Shown here one piece after another: positions 36,717 through 43,273 of a DNA stretch of 64,000 bases. The stretch's first letter is position 1. Each line of letters opens with the position of its first letter. Made by a program: the position numbers and the translations under genes. The notes beneath the pieces are model-generated. The model had not been told where the DNA came from, searched no databases, and saw nothing but the letters and a program-made list of their open reading frames with translations. Origin of the DNA: Acinetobacter soli (lineage in GTDB: Bacteria; Pseudomonadota; Gammaproteobacteria; Pseudomonadales; Moraxellaceae); assembly GCF_000760595.1 (NCBI RefSeq), contig NZ_BBNM01000004.1, positions 1 through 64,000 of the forward strand. The letters are read 5' to 3'.

Positions 36717-37571
36717 ATGAGTGATGCTGAACGAAAACAAGTTAAAGCTGAAATGGAAATTGATCCTAAGCTAAGTTGGCAAGAAAAATTAGCCGTTGAG
36801 GAACAAGAAAAATTATCACCACGGCTGGTCTATGAAATTATCCGTCGTGATGGTGTTGAAGAATTGAGTCGTCCGTTAAATGCACTCATCTTCTCTGGTA
36901 TCACAGCTGGATTAGTCATGAGTTTTTCCTTCGTGTTTAAAGCTGTAATTGGTTCTTATTTACCGGTAGATGCTGTTTGGAAAGATTTAGTCACGAATAT
37001 TGGATATACCATCGGATTTATTATTGCAATTTTAGGACACATGCAACTTTTCACAGAGAATACCATCACAACTGTCATTCCGTTATTTAAACCCTTTAGC
37101 TTCGCAAAACTTAAAGCCGTGGGTCGGCTTTGGAGTATTGTTATTACTGCCAATGTGGTCGGAACTTTTTTATCGAGTCTATTTTTTCTCACAACAGCAC
37201 TATTTACGCCTGAAGTAGATCATGCACTAAATGAGATTGCGCATCATGTTGCTTCATTTTCTGCTTGGGAAAACTTTCTTAAAGGTACAATGTCTGGTTT
37301 ACTCATTGCTGCACTAGTTTGGATGTTACCTTCTGTTAACAATAAGATTTTATTGATTTTTTTATTAACCTATCTGATTGGTTTAGGTGATTTTACCCAT
37401 GTAGTTGTTGGCTCTGTTGAAGTTGCGTATTTGGTTTGGCAAGGTCAGGTTTCTCTGAGTGAGTTTTGTTTTCAGTTCTTACTTCCAACCACGCTTGGTA
37501 ATATTTTAGGTGGTACAGGTGTTTTCACCCTGTTAATTTATGGTCAAGTAAATGAAGAATTAGAGGAATAA
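36717..37571 (+). CDS. Formate/nitrite transporter (FNT) family membrane protein
   Basis: About 284 residues, a charged N-terminal tail of 50 residues then six helices of the FNT channel type: SRPLNALIFSGITAGLVMSFSF, GYTIGFIIAILGHMQLFTENTITTVIP, and LLIFLLTYLIGLGDFTHVVVGSVEVAYL. The long tail and TENT loop resemble YfdC-like FNT proteins, whose substrate is not settled. ATG 36717 has AAGGA 8 nt upstream; an ATG three codons earlier overlaps that site. Single-gene unit. Confidence 0.87.
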   Translation: MSDAERKQVKAEMEIDPKLSWQEKLAVEEQEKLSPRLVYEIIRRDGVEELSRPLNALIFSGITAGLVMSFSFVFKAVIGSYLPVDAVWKDLVTNIGYTIGFIIAILGHMQLFTENTITTVIPLFKPFSFAKLKAVGRLWSIVITANVVGTFLSSLFFLTTALFTPEVDHALNEIAHHVASFSAWENFLKGTMSGLLIAALVWMLPSVNNKILLIFLLTYLIGLGDFTHVVVGSVEVAYLVWQGQVSLSEFCFQFLLPTTLGNILGGTGVFTLLIYGQVNEELEE

Positions 37572-37723
37572 TAATTACTTACAATCTTAAGTATCAATAA
37601 GTCAGCTTAAAATCATTAAATACTGTAATTTTAAAGTATGTATAACAATTTTAGCTGCTTATATCTAAAATAATCGATATTACTTATAATAAGCTCATGT
37701 AACGCTAATATTTAGGAACATAT

Positions 37724-39571
37724 ATGTTGCAATGGTTTGAAAAACTCGTAGACCCCTATCCTACTCGTGGTTTAAACGAACCATTGCCTAGCAGTTTTTT
37801 TGCATTTATCTGGAAATCGACACAAGGCGTACGTCCTTTTCTATTTATTTTGATTTTGTGTACCGCCGGTGCCGCAACTTTTGAAGCAATTTTATTTTCA
37901 AAAATTGGTCATCTGGTCGATTGGCTCAGTACCAGTACGCCAGGTAATTTTTTAGACCGGCACACTGAGAACCTGACTATTTTGGCCAGTGTTTTATTCG
38001 CCAATATCTTTTTTGTGTGTTTACAGTCGATTGTTAAACACCAAATTCTATACAGCAGCTTTCCTATGCGTTTGCGCTGGCAGTTTCATAATCTGTTACT
38101 TCAGCAAAGTATCGATTTTTTCCATAACGACTTTGCTGGTCGTTTGTCTGCCAAAGTGATGCAAACTGCATTGGCTATTCGTGAATTCTGGATGATTTTG
38201 GGTGATATGCTGGTTTATGTCACCATTTACTTTATTACCATCAGTGTAGTACTTGGGTCTATTTCACCAATTTTACTGATTCCTTTAGCGCTATGGTTAG
38301 GGCTTTTTATTTTGAGTGCATGGTACTTTATTCCGCGTTTATCTAAAGTATCTCAACAACAGGCGGATGCACGCGCAGTGATGACTGGCCGTGTAACCGA
38401 TGCCTATACCAATATTCAAACGGTTAAATTATTTGCACATGCGGGCCGTGAAAGCAAATACGCGAAACAGTCCATGGTCGAGTTTATGGAGACTGTATTT
38501 CGTCAGATGCGTTTGGGTACACAGTTTGAAATCAGTACCACGTTTTTAAGTGCAGTCTTATTTATTGGTGTGATTGGAACAGCTGTCTGGTTATGGCTCA
38601 ATGGTCAAGCTGCACTGGGTGTGATTGCTGCCACCACAGCCATGATTTTAAAACTCAACAGCATGTCTGAGTTTATGATGTGGCAAATGTCTATGCTATT
38701 TGAAAATGTAGGCACCATTCAAGATGGTATGCGTACTTTGGGTCGGCCGGTAAGTATTCAAGACAAAGAAGATGCCAAACCATTACAGGTAAAATCAGGT
38801 GAAATTCGTTTTGAAAATGTCAGTTTTGCCTATTCAGATAAAAACGTGATCAGCCAATTTGATTTAACCATTCGTCCGGGTGAAAAAATAGGTGTGGTGG
38901 GCCGCTCTGGTGCGGGTAAATCGACTTTGATTCAATTATTACTGCATTTTTATGAGCTGAATCAAGGCCGAATCTTAATTGATGGCCAAGATATCAACGA
39001 CGTTACTCAAGACAGCCTACGCGCCAACATAGCCCTAGTCACGCAAGATACTTCGTTACTGCATCGTACTGTTGCTGAAAATATTAAATACGGCAAGCCA
39101 GATGCTTCAGATGAAGAAATGTTCCATGCTGTATCTAAAGCGCAAGCGGATGAATTTATTCCACAATTAAGTGACTTACGCGGCCGTCAGGGCTATGAGG
39201 CTTATGTCGGTGAACGTGGTGTTAAACTCTCTGGTGGACAGCGTCAGCGAATTGCAATTGCCCGTGTATTCTTAAAGGATGCACCGATTTTAATTCTAGA
39301 TGAAGCCACGAGTGCTCTAGACTCGGAAGTTGAGGCAGCCATTCAATCGAGTTTAGATGCGCTCATGGAAGATAAAACAGTGATTGCAATTGCACATCGA
39401 TTATCTACAATTGCCCAAATGGATCGTTTGATTGTTTTAGATCAAGGACATATTGTAGAGCAAGGAACCCACGACGAACTGATCGCCCAAAATGGTTTAT
39501 ACGCACATTTGTGGAAACGACAAACAGGTGGCTTCTTGGTCGATGAATTAGAAACAGAGGAAAAAGAATAA
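37724..39571 (+). CDS. ABC exporter, fused permease and ATPase (MsbA-like)
   Basis: 615 residues: an exporter-type six-helix membrane domain (about 30-320) and a C-terminal nucleotide-binding domain with Walker A GVVGRSGAGKSTL, Q-loop LVTQDTSLLHRTVAENI, signature LSGGQRQRIAIAR and Walker B ILILDEATSALDSE, and the switch His in AIAHRLST. Members export lipids or drugs; no specific cargo can be read. Its stop overlaps the start of the MaoC-like gene (TAATG), an unusual partner for an exporter. Confidence 0.92.
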   Translation: MLQWFEKLVDPYPTRGLNEPLPSSFFAFIWKSTQGVRPFLFILILCTAGAATFEAILFSKIGHLVDWLSTSTPGNFLDRHTENLTILASVLFANIFFVCLQSIVKHQILYSSFPMRLRWQFHNLLLQQSIDFFHNDFAGRLSAKVMQTALAIREFWMILGDMLVYVTIYFITISVVLGSISPILLIPLALWLGLFILSAWYFIPRLSKVSQQQADARAVMTGRVTDAYTNIQTVKLFAHAGRESKYAKQSMVEFMETVFRQMRLGTQFEISTTFLSAVLFIGVIGTAVWLWLNGQAALGVIAATTAMILKLNSMSEFMMWQMSMLFENVGTIQDGMRTLGRPVSIQDKEDAKPLQVKSGEIRFENVSFAYSDKNVISQFDLTIRPGEKIGVVGRSGAGKSTLIQLLLHFYELNQGRILIDGQDINDVTQDSLRANIALVTQDTSLLHRTVAENIKYGKPDASDEEMFHAVSKAQADEFIPQLSDLRGRQGYEAYVGERGVKLSGGQRQRIAIARVFLKDAPILILDEATSALDSEVEAAIQSSLDALMEDKTVIAIAHRLSTIAQMDRLIVLDQGHIVEQGTHDELIAQNGLYAHLWKRQTGGFLVDELETEEKE

Positions 39572-40023
39572 TGTTGTATCTGGAAGATCTTAAAGTGGGT
39601 GATCGTTTTATTAGTCGTGATTATGAAATGACCCTTGAAGAAATCACACAATTTGCCCAGCTTTACGATCCTCAGCCTTTTCATCTCGATGAAAAAGCTG
39701 CACAGAAGCATCCTGTCTTTCAGGGGTTGGCAGCCAGTGGTTGGCACACCTCTGCGGTGGTGATGCGTTTATGGACTGAGTGCTTTCAGGTTGCAGGTGG
39801 TCTCATTGGCTCTGAAACCAGTTTGCGCTGGCCACGTCCTACGCGTGTGGGTGATCTGGTGCATGTCGAAGTTGAAATCGCCAGTATTACCCCTTCAAAA
39901 TCCAAACCAGATCGTGGTATCGTGAGCTACATCACACAAGCACTTAATCAACATGGCGATGTATTACTCATTTCAACCACCAAAATTCTTGTCTTCAAAC
40001 GAGATAATTCAGTCATTAGTTAA
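39571..40023 (+). CDS. MaoC-like hot-dog fold hydratase
   Basis: 150 residues with the hydratase 2 motif QLYDPQPFHLDEKAAQKHPVFQGLAASGWHT, the Asp/His pair of R-specific enoyl-CoA hydratases, and a hot-dog fold core (RPTRVGDLVHVEVEI). It would hydrate an enoyl-CoA or similar thioester in the cytosol; substrate not known. Translationally coupled to the ABC exporter. Confidence 0.9.
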   Translation: MLYLEDLKVGDRFISRDYEMTLEEITQFAQLYDPQPFHLDEKAAQKHPVFQGLAASGWHTSAVVMRLWTECFQVAGGLIGSETSLRWPRPTRVGDLVHVEVEIASITPSKSKPDRGIVSYITQALNQHGDVLLISTTKILVFKRDNSVIS

Positions 40024-40081
40024 AATTTTGTCTGACAATTTTTATTTTTTAAAATAATTTTCATGTAACTATAACAAACGG

Positions 40082-41140
40082 ATGACTGTAGTCTATACGC
40101 ATAACGGATTAGGAATGAAAATAAATTCAGCGCGTCAGGATCAAGGAATACCTGGTGTTTATGGCCTATTACTTTTAGACGTTGTGTCTCGATGGGGATA
40201 CAACGATCAGACATTGTTTGCTCCTTTTCATCTGACCAGTGAGCAGCTTGCAGATCCGGAGTATCGTATTCCCATTCATATCGCCAATGAACTGGTGAAA
40301 CATGCATTACGTCTTACCGGTGAAAATACACTGGGATACCACCTTGGCCATCAGATGCGTATCTCTATTCATGGGTTTATCGGTTATGCCATCATGACTG
40401 CAAATGACATTACCGATGCACTGGCTTTGGCAACGCGATTTATTCAGCTTCGTATGCCCTTTTTACAGCTTTACTTTTCTACCTTCGGCCCAAAGGCTAC
40501 TCTTCAATTGCAATGTGATTTTGATTTAGAGCCTTTACGCACAGAAATTATTTTAAGTTTGACCATCGGTATTATGAGCATGGCCAGAGCACTCACTGGG
40601 CGTGATGATTTAACCGGTGAAGTTGATCTGGATTTTGAACAGCCCTTTGGATTTGAAAAATATTTAAATAAAATGGCCATCAACATGCGATTTGATCAAC
40701 CACATCTGATTTCAAGCTTTGATAAACAATATCTTGGTTTAAAAATGGTCAATGCAGATCCGATTGCCAGTCAAATCGCGATTAATCAATGCGAAAGTGA
40801 ATTGTCTGCTCTGGGTGAACGTCGTCGTTTAGCCATGCGTGTACGTGATATTTTGACCAACTCCGAACAACATTATTTGAGTATTGAGAGTGTGGCCGAA
40901 CTGTTGCACATGTCTGATCGTACCCTTAAAAGACAACTTGCAGCCGAAGGTACGTCATTTTCGACACTGGTTGATGAAGTACGTTATCGACACGCGACCT
41001 CGCTACTGTCTCGAACCGATTACAGTCTTGAGCAAATCGCAGATGAACTTGGATATTCAGATGTTGCCAATTTTAGCCGTGCGTTTAAGCGCTGGAGTGG
41101 ACGAAGTCCAAGTAACTGGCGCAAAGACCCCTATCTATAA
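40082..41140 (+). CDS. AraC-family transcriptional regulator
   Basis: 352 residues. The N-terminal region (YRIPIHIANELVKHALRLTGENTLGYHLGHQMRISIHGFIGYAIMTAND) is the effector domain typical of OruR/ArgR-like AraC members. The C-terminal double helix-turn-helix is LSIESVAELLHMSDRTLKRQLAAEGTSFSTLVDEVRYRHATSLLSRTDYSLEQIADELGYSDVANFSRAFKRWSG. ATG at 40082 is used; another at 40115 is possible. Its target may be the upstream exporter/MaoC pair, on the same strand (inference). Confidence 0.9.
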   Translation: MTVVYTHNGLGMKINSARQDQGIPGVYGLLLLDVVSRWGYNDQTLFAPFHLTSEQLADPEYRIPIHIANELVKHALRLTGENTLGYHLGHQMRISIHGFIGYAIMTANDITDALALATRFIQLRMPFLQLYFSTFGPKATLQLQCDFDLEPLRTEIILSLTIGIMSMARALTGRDDLTGEVDLDFEQPFGFEKYLNKMAINMRFDQPHLISSFDKQYLGLKMVNADPIASQIAINQCESELSALGERRRLAMRVRDILTNSEQHYLSIESVAELLHMSDRTLKRQLAAEGTSFSTLVDEVRYRHATSLLSRTDYSLEQIADELGYSDVANFSRAFKRWSGRSPSNWRKDPYL

Positions 41141-41213
41141 GCTTTTCATTTGCTTAAAAAACCTGTATAACCGCTATCAAAAATATTGAACTTTAGGATT
41201 GTGAGGAGCTGTT

Positions 41214-41588
41214 ATGAACCATCCTTCTGAATTAAAGTATGCACGTACTCATGAATGGGCCAGAATCGAAGGCGATTTGGTTGTGACAGGAATTAGCGAT
41301 CACGCTCAAGATGCACTAGGTGATCTTGTATATGTTGAAGTTCCTGAAGTGGGTAGCCGTGTTACTGCTGGTGAACAGGCAGGTGTAGTTGAGTCGGTTA
41401 AAACGGCTTCTGACATTCATGCGCCGGTGTCTGGTGTTGTGGTTGAAGTCAACACCGCACTTGAAGATGATCCTGATTTTATTAATGATGAGCCCTATGC
41501 TAAAGGCTGGATTTATAAAATCAAACCAGACAACCTGTCGGATGTAGATAATCTTTTATCGAATACAGATTACGAAGCAGGTTTATAA
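41214..41588 (+). CDS. gcvH: Glycine cleavage system H protein
   Basis: 124-residue lipoyl carrier shuttling the aminomethyl group between the P, T and L proteins. [39 protein letters not shown] and the lipoylation motif [13 protein letters not shown] with the acceptor Lys63 are intact. GAGGAG precedes the ATG. The gcvP and gcvT genes are not in this window and no glycine riboswitch was recognised upstream. H protein also serves lipoate transfer, which could explain a stand-alone gene. Confidence 0.96.
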   Translation: MNHPSELKYARTHEWARIEGDLVVTGISDHAQDALGDLVYVEVPEVGSRVTAGEQAGVVESVKTASDIHAPVSGVVVEVNTALEDDPDFINDEPYAKGWIYKIKPDNLSDVDNLLSNTDYEAGL

Positions 41589-41600
41589 CATAAAAAACAG

Positions 41601-41625
41601 GCACTTCTTCTAAAGTAGTGCCTGC
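41601..41625. terminator. Hairpin terminator between convergent gcvH and aroG
   Basis: CAGGCACT and AGTGCCTG pair perfectly across an 11-nt loop in the 52-bp gap between the two convergent genes. No long T run; likely serves both directions. Confidence 0.65.
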
Positions 41626-41640
41626 CTTGCATTTTATTGC

Positions 41641-42696
41641 TTATGCCGATTCGAGTAACTGCTGTGCATTCAATTGCTGCGCTGCGCGCAAAAGTAGGCG
41701 CTCGGTTTTGTCCCACCCCAAGCAACCATCCGTTACTGATTGCCCATACGTCATGTCACAAGAGATTTTCTGCTGACCATCCACTAAATGACTCTCAAGC
41801 ATCACGCCACGTACATTGCTTTCTAAACGCTCTAAAATAATTTGTTCCAATACCTGTGGCTGATTCAATGGATTTTTTGAACTATTGCCATGGCTACAGT
41901 CAATCACCAACGCAGGCAATGTGCCATTGTGCTTTAATTTCATTTGATCAATTGCGTCAAGATCAAAGTTTGGTCCTTTGTTTGCACCACGTAAAATCAG
42001 GTGGGGTAAACGATTTCCATTGCTCATCAACACCGCAGGTAAACCTGATTGGCTCATCCCAAAAAATTGATGTTCATTTTTCGCCGACTGAATCGCATCT
42101 AATGCAATTTGAATTGAACCATCAGTGCCATTTTTAAAACCAATTGCAAATGGCATATGGCTCGAAATTTCTCGATGAATCTGTGATTCGCTGGTACGTG
42201 CGCCAATTGCTCCCCAAGCCAACAAATCATCAAAATATGCTGTAGCCATTGGATTTAAAATTTCACTGGCAATTGGTAGACCTTTTTCAATGATATCAAG
42301 ATATAAAGCACGTGACTGCTCAATACCACGCTGCATATTAGCCGATCCATCGAGATCCGGATCGTACATAAAACCCTTCCAACCTACTGTGGTCCGCGGT
42401 TTTTCGATGTACGCACGCATCACCAGAAAAATCTGGTCTTTCACTTGTTGTTGTAATTCAATTAATCGTGATGCGTAGTCCAATGCAGAAACTGGATCAT
42501 GAATCGAACAAGGCCCAGTAATCACCAATAGTCTTGGATCTTGACCCGATAAAATATTTTCAATGGTTTGACGGTGCTCGGCAATTTGCTTCACAAGTGG
42601 CGATGAGAGCGGATATTGTGCTTTTATTTGTTGTGGTAAACGAAGTTCGATTTCTTTTGAAGTGGTTTTTTCAATCAGATTATTTAGCGCGTTCAT
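41641..42696 (-). CDS. aroG: 3-deoxy-7-phosphoheptulonate (DAHP) synthase, AroG/AroF/AroH type
   Basis: Condenses phosphoenolpyruvate and erythrose 4-phosphate, the first step of aromatic biosynthesis. 351-residue type I alpha class enzyme with LLVITGPCSIHDPVSALDYA, MRAYIEKPRTTVGWKGFMYDP, GARTSESQIHREISS, GFKNGTDGSIQIALDAI and DCSHGNSSKNPLNQ. Which amino acid inhibits the enzyme cannot be decided by eye. AAGGAAG precedes the ATG, itself next to a hairpin. The 370-nt leader upstream codes for two aromatic-rich peptides with an attenuator between them, so expression is likely tuned to Phe, Tyr and Trp supply. Confidence 0.95.
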   Translation of the reverse strand: MNALNNLIEKTTSKEIELRLPQQIKAQYPLSSPLVKQIAEHRQTIENILSGQDPRLLVITGPCSIHDPVSALDYASRLIELQQQVKDQIFLVMRAYIEKPRTTVGWKGFMYDPDLDGSANMQRGIEQSRALYLDIIEKGLPIASEILNPMATAYFDDLLAWGAIGARTSESQIHREISSHMPFAIGFKNGTDGSIQIALDAIQSAKNEHQFFGMSQSGLPAVLMSNGNRLPHLILRGANKGPNFDLDAIDQMKLKHNGTLPALVIDCSHGNSSKNPLNQPQVLEQIILERLESNVRGVMLESHLVDGQQKISCDMTYGQSVTDGCLGWDKTERLLLRAAQQLNAQQLLESA

Positions 42697-42709
42697 TGTA
42701 ACTTCCTTT

Positions 42710-42728
42710 GGACTGAGTCGTTCAGTCC
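42710..42728 (-). promoter_or_regulatory. Hairpin next to the aroG ribosome binding site
   Basis: On the minus strand GGACTGA-ACGAC-TCAGTCC is a perfect 7-bp hairpin ending at the AAGGAAG ribosome binding site. An AGTCC inside the end of leader peptide 2 (42751-42755) can pair instead with GGACT, so two exclusive structures are possible. Confidence 0.6.
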
Positions 42729-42734
42729 GATCTT

Positions 42735-42827
42735 TTATTTGAGCGATGTGGGACTATTGGATTGAGATTGCTGGCTAAAGTAAAACCAATAAACGTTGCT
42801 AAAATAAGTCGAGTTGAAATTAAACAT
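42735..42827 (-). CDS. aroG leader peptide 2, aromatic-rich
   Basis: A 30-codon ORF with a good ribosome binding site (GGAG, 8 nt before ATG). It begins MFNFNSTYFSNVYWFYFS: nine of the first 18 residues are Phe, Tyr or Trp. The rest is Gln/Ser/Asn-rich and ends SPTSLK, 38 nt before the aroG start. It lies after the intrinsic terminator, so it is made only when transcription reads through. The composition is far from random and suits sensing charged Phe, Tyr and Trp tRNA. Confidence 0.75.
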   Translation of the reverse strand: MFNFNSTYFSNVYWFYFSQQSQSNSPTSLK

Positions 42828-42863
42828 GATGTATTCTCCAAAAAAGTTAAATAAAACAGCCAT

Positions 42864-42893
42864 AAAAAAACCTGATCGGGGTTGCCGATCAGG
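42864..42893 (-). terminator. Attenuator terminator in the aroG leader
   Basis: Minus strand CCTGATCGG and CCGATCAGG, perfect 9-bp stem with 5-nt loop, followed by seven U. The loop region holds GGCAACC, which can pair instead with GGTTGCC at 42907-42913 (antiterminator). Confidence 0.88.
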
Positions 42894-42905
42894 TATTAAC
42901 TTGAA

Positions 42906-42956
42906 GGGCAACCTTTTTGTTGCCCGAATGCAAACAGGCAACTATCTATATTGCCA
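42906..42956 (-). promoter_or_regulatory. Attenuator segments 1-4 of the aroG leader
   Basis: Minus-strand segments in order: 1 TGGCAA (42951-42956, within the peptide 1 Trp-Gln codons), 2 GTTGCC (42937-42942), 3 GGGCAAC (42919-42925), 4 GGTTGCCC (42906-42913). Segments 1:2 and 3:4 pair, or 2:3 pairs and frees 4 to pair with GGCAACC in the terminator. A ribosome stalled on the aromatic codons would cover 1, favour 2:3 and 4:5 and allow read-through. Confidence 0.75.
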
Positions 42957-42998
42957 AAAATAAAAATAAGCAGTGTGATGTACAGGTTGTTTTAACAT
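42942..42998 (-). CDS. aroG leader peptide 1, aromatic-rich
   Basis: An 18-codon ORF, MLKQPVHHTAYFYFWQYR, ending TAG. Six of the last eight residues are aromatic: Tyr, Phe, Tyr, Phe, Trp and Tyr. It starts about 30 nt after the predicted transcription start and ends directly before the attenuator hairpins, the standard layout of an attenuation leader peptide. No strong Shine-Dalgarno is seen. Confidence 0.8.
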   Translation of the reverse strand: MLKQPVHHTAYFYFWQYR

Positions 42999-43033
42999 GT
43001 CTGTTTCAATCAGGTAAAACGTATCTTGCCTCT

Positions 43034-43062
43034 AACATACGCGGACTCAAAACATTTGACAA
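43034..43062 (-). promoter_or_regulatory. Promoter of the aroG transcript
   Basis: Minus strand TTGTCA (43057-43062) and TATGTT (43034-43039) with 17-bp spacing; start expected near 43027. Divergent from the ABC-F promoter 50 bp away. Confidence 0.7.
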
Positions 43063-43085
43063 GTGTTTTAGTAAAAAATAATTAA

Positions 43086-43115
43086 TTGACGAGCATGTTC
43101 TTAATTGATTAATAT
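43086..43115 (+). promoter_or_regulatory. Candidate promoter of the ABC-F gene
   Basis: TTGACG (43086-43091) and TAATAT (43110-43115), 18-bp spacer. It gives a leader of about 150 nt. TTAATTGA occurs twice here (43082-43089, 43101-43108). Confidence 0.55.
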
Positions 43116-43189
43116 CTAGCCATACCCTTCTTTATCTCGAGTCTCTGCCGATGAATTAAGTTCTTTTTTGTTTAACGTCATTTTTATTT

Positions 43190-43260
43190 GATGTACAAAA
43201 TAGAACGCTATATCTATTCATGGTTCACTTGGCTCTACTTTTGTACATCCTGTTTTTTTT
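43190..43260 (+). terminator. Terminator-like leader hairpin before the ABC-F gene
   Basis: GATGTACAAAA (43190-43200) and TTTTGTACATC (43239-43249) pair perfectly over 11 bp, followed 3 nt later by eight T (43253-43260) directly before GGAGG. Being within the leader of the gene, it could act as an attenuator. Confidence 0.65.
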
Positions 43261-43273
43261 GGAGGTCTTATGA
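43220..43273 (+). CDS. Possible leader peptide upstream of the ABC-F gene
   Basis: A 17-codon ORF, MVHLALLLYILFFLEVL, whose TGA overlaps the ABC-F ATG (ATGA). It starts in the hairpin loop and runs through the 3' arm and T run, so its translation would open the hairpin and couple to ABC-F translation. No clear Shine-Dalgarno; unproven. Confidence 0.4.
   Translation: MVHLALLLYILFFLEVL

Noticed and set aside
41141..41213. Glycine riboswitch before gcvH
   Set aside because: Only 73 bp available and none of the conserved glycine-aptamer motifs seen.
42828..42941. Upstream extension of aroG leader peptide 2 (68-codon frame from a TTG)
   Set aside because: The extension runs through the attenuator hairpins and lacks a ribosome binding site; the ATG at 42827 with GGAG explains the frame better.
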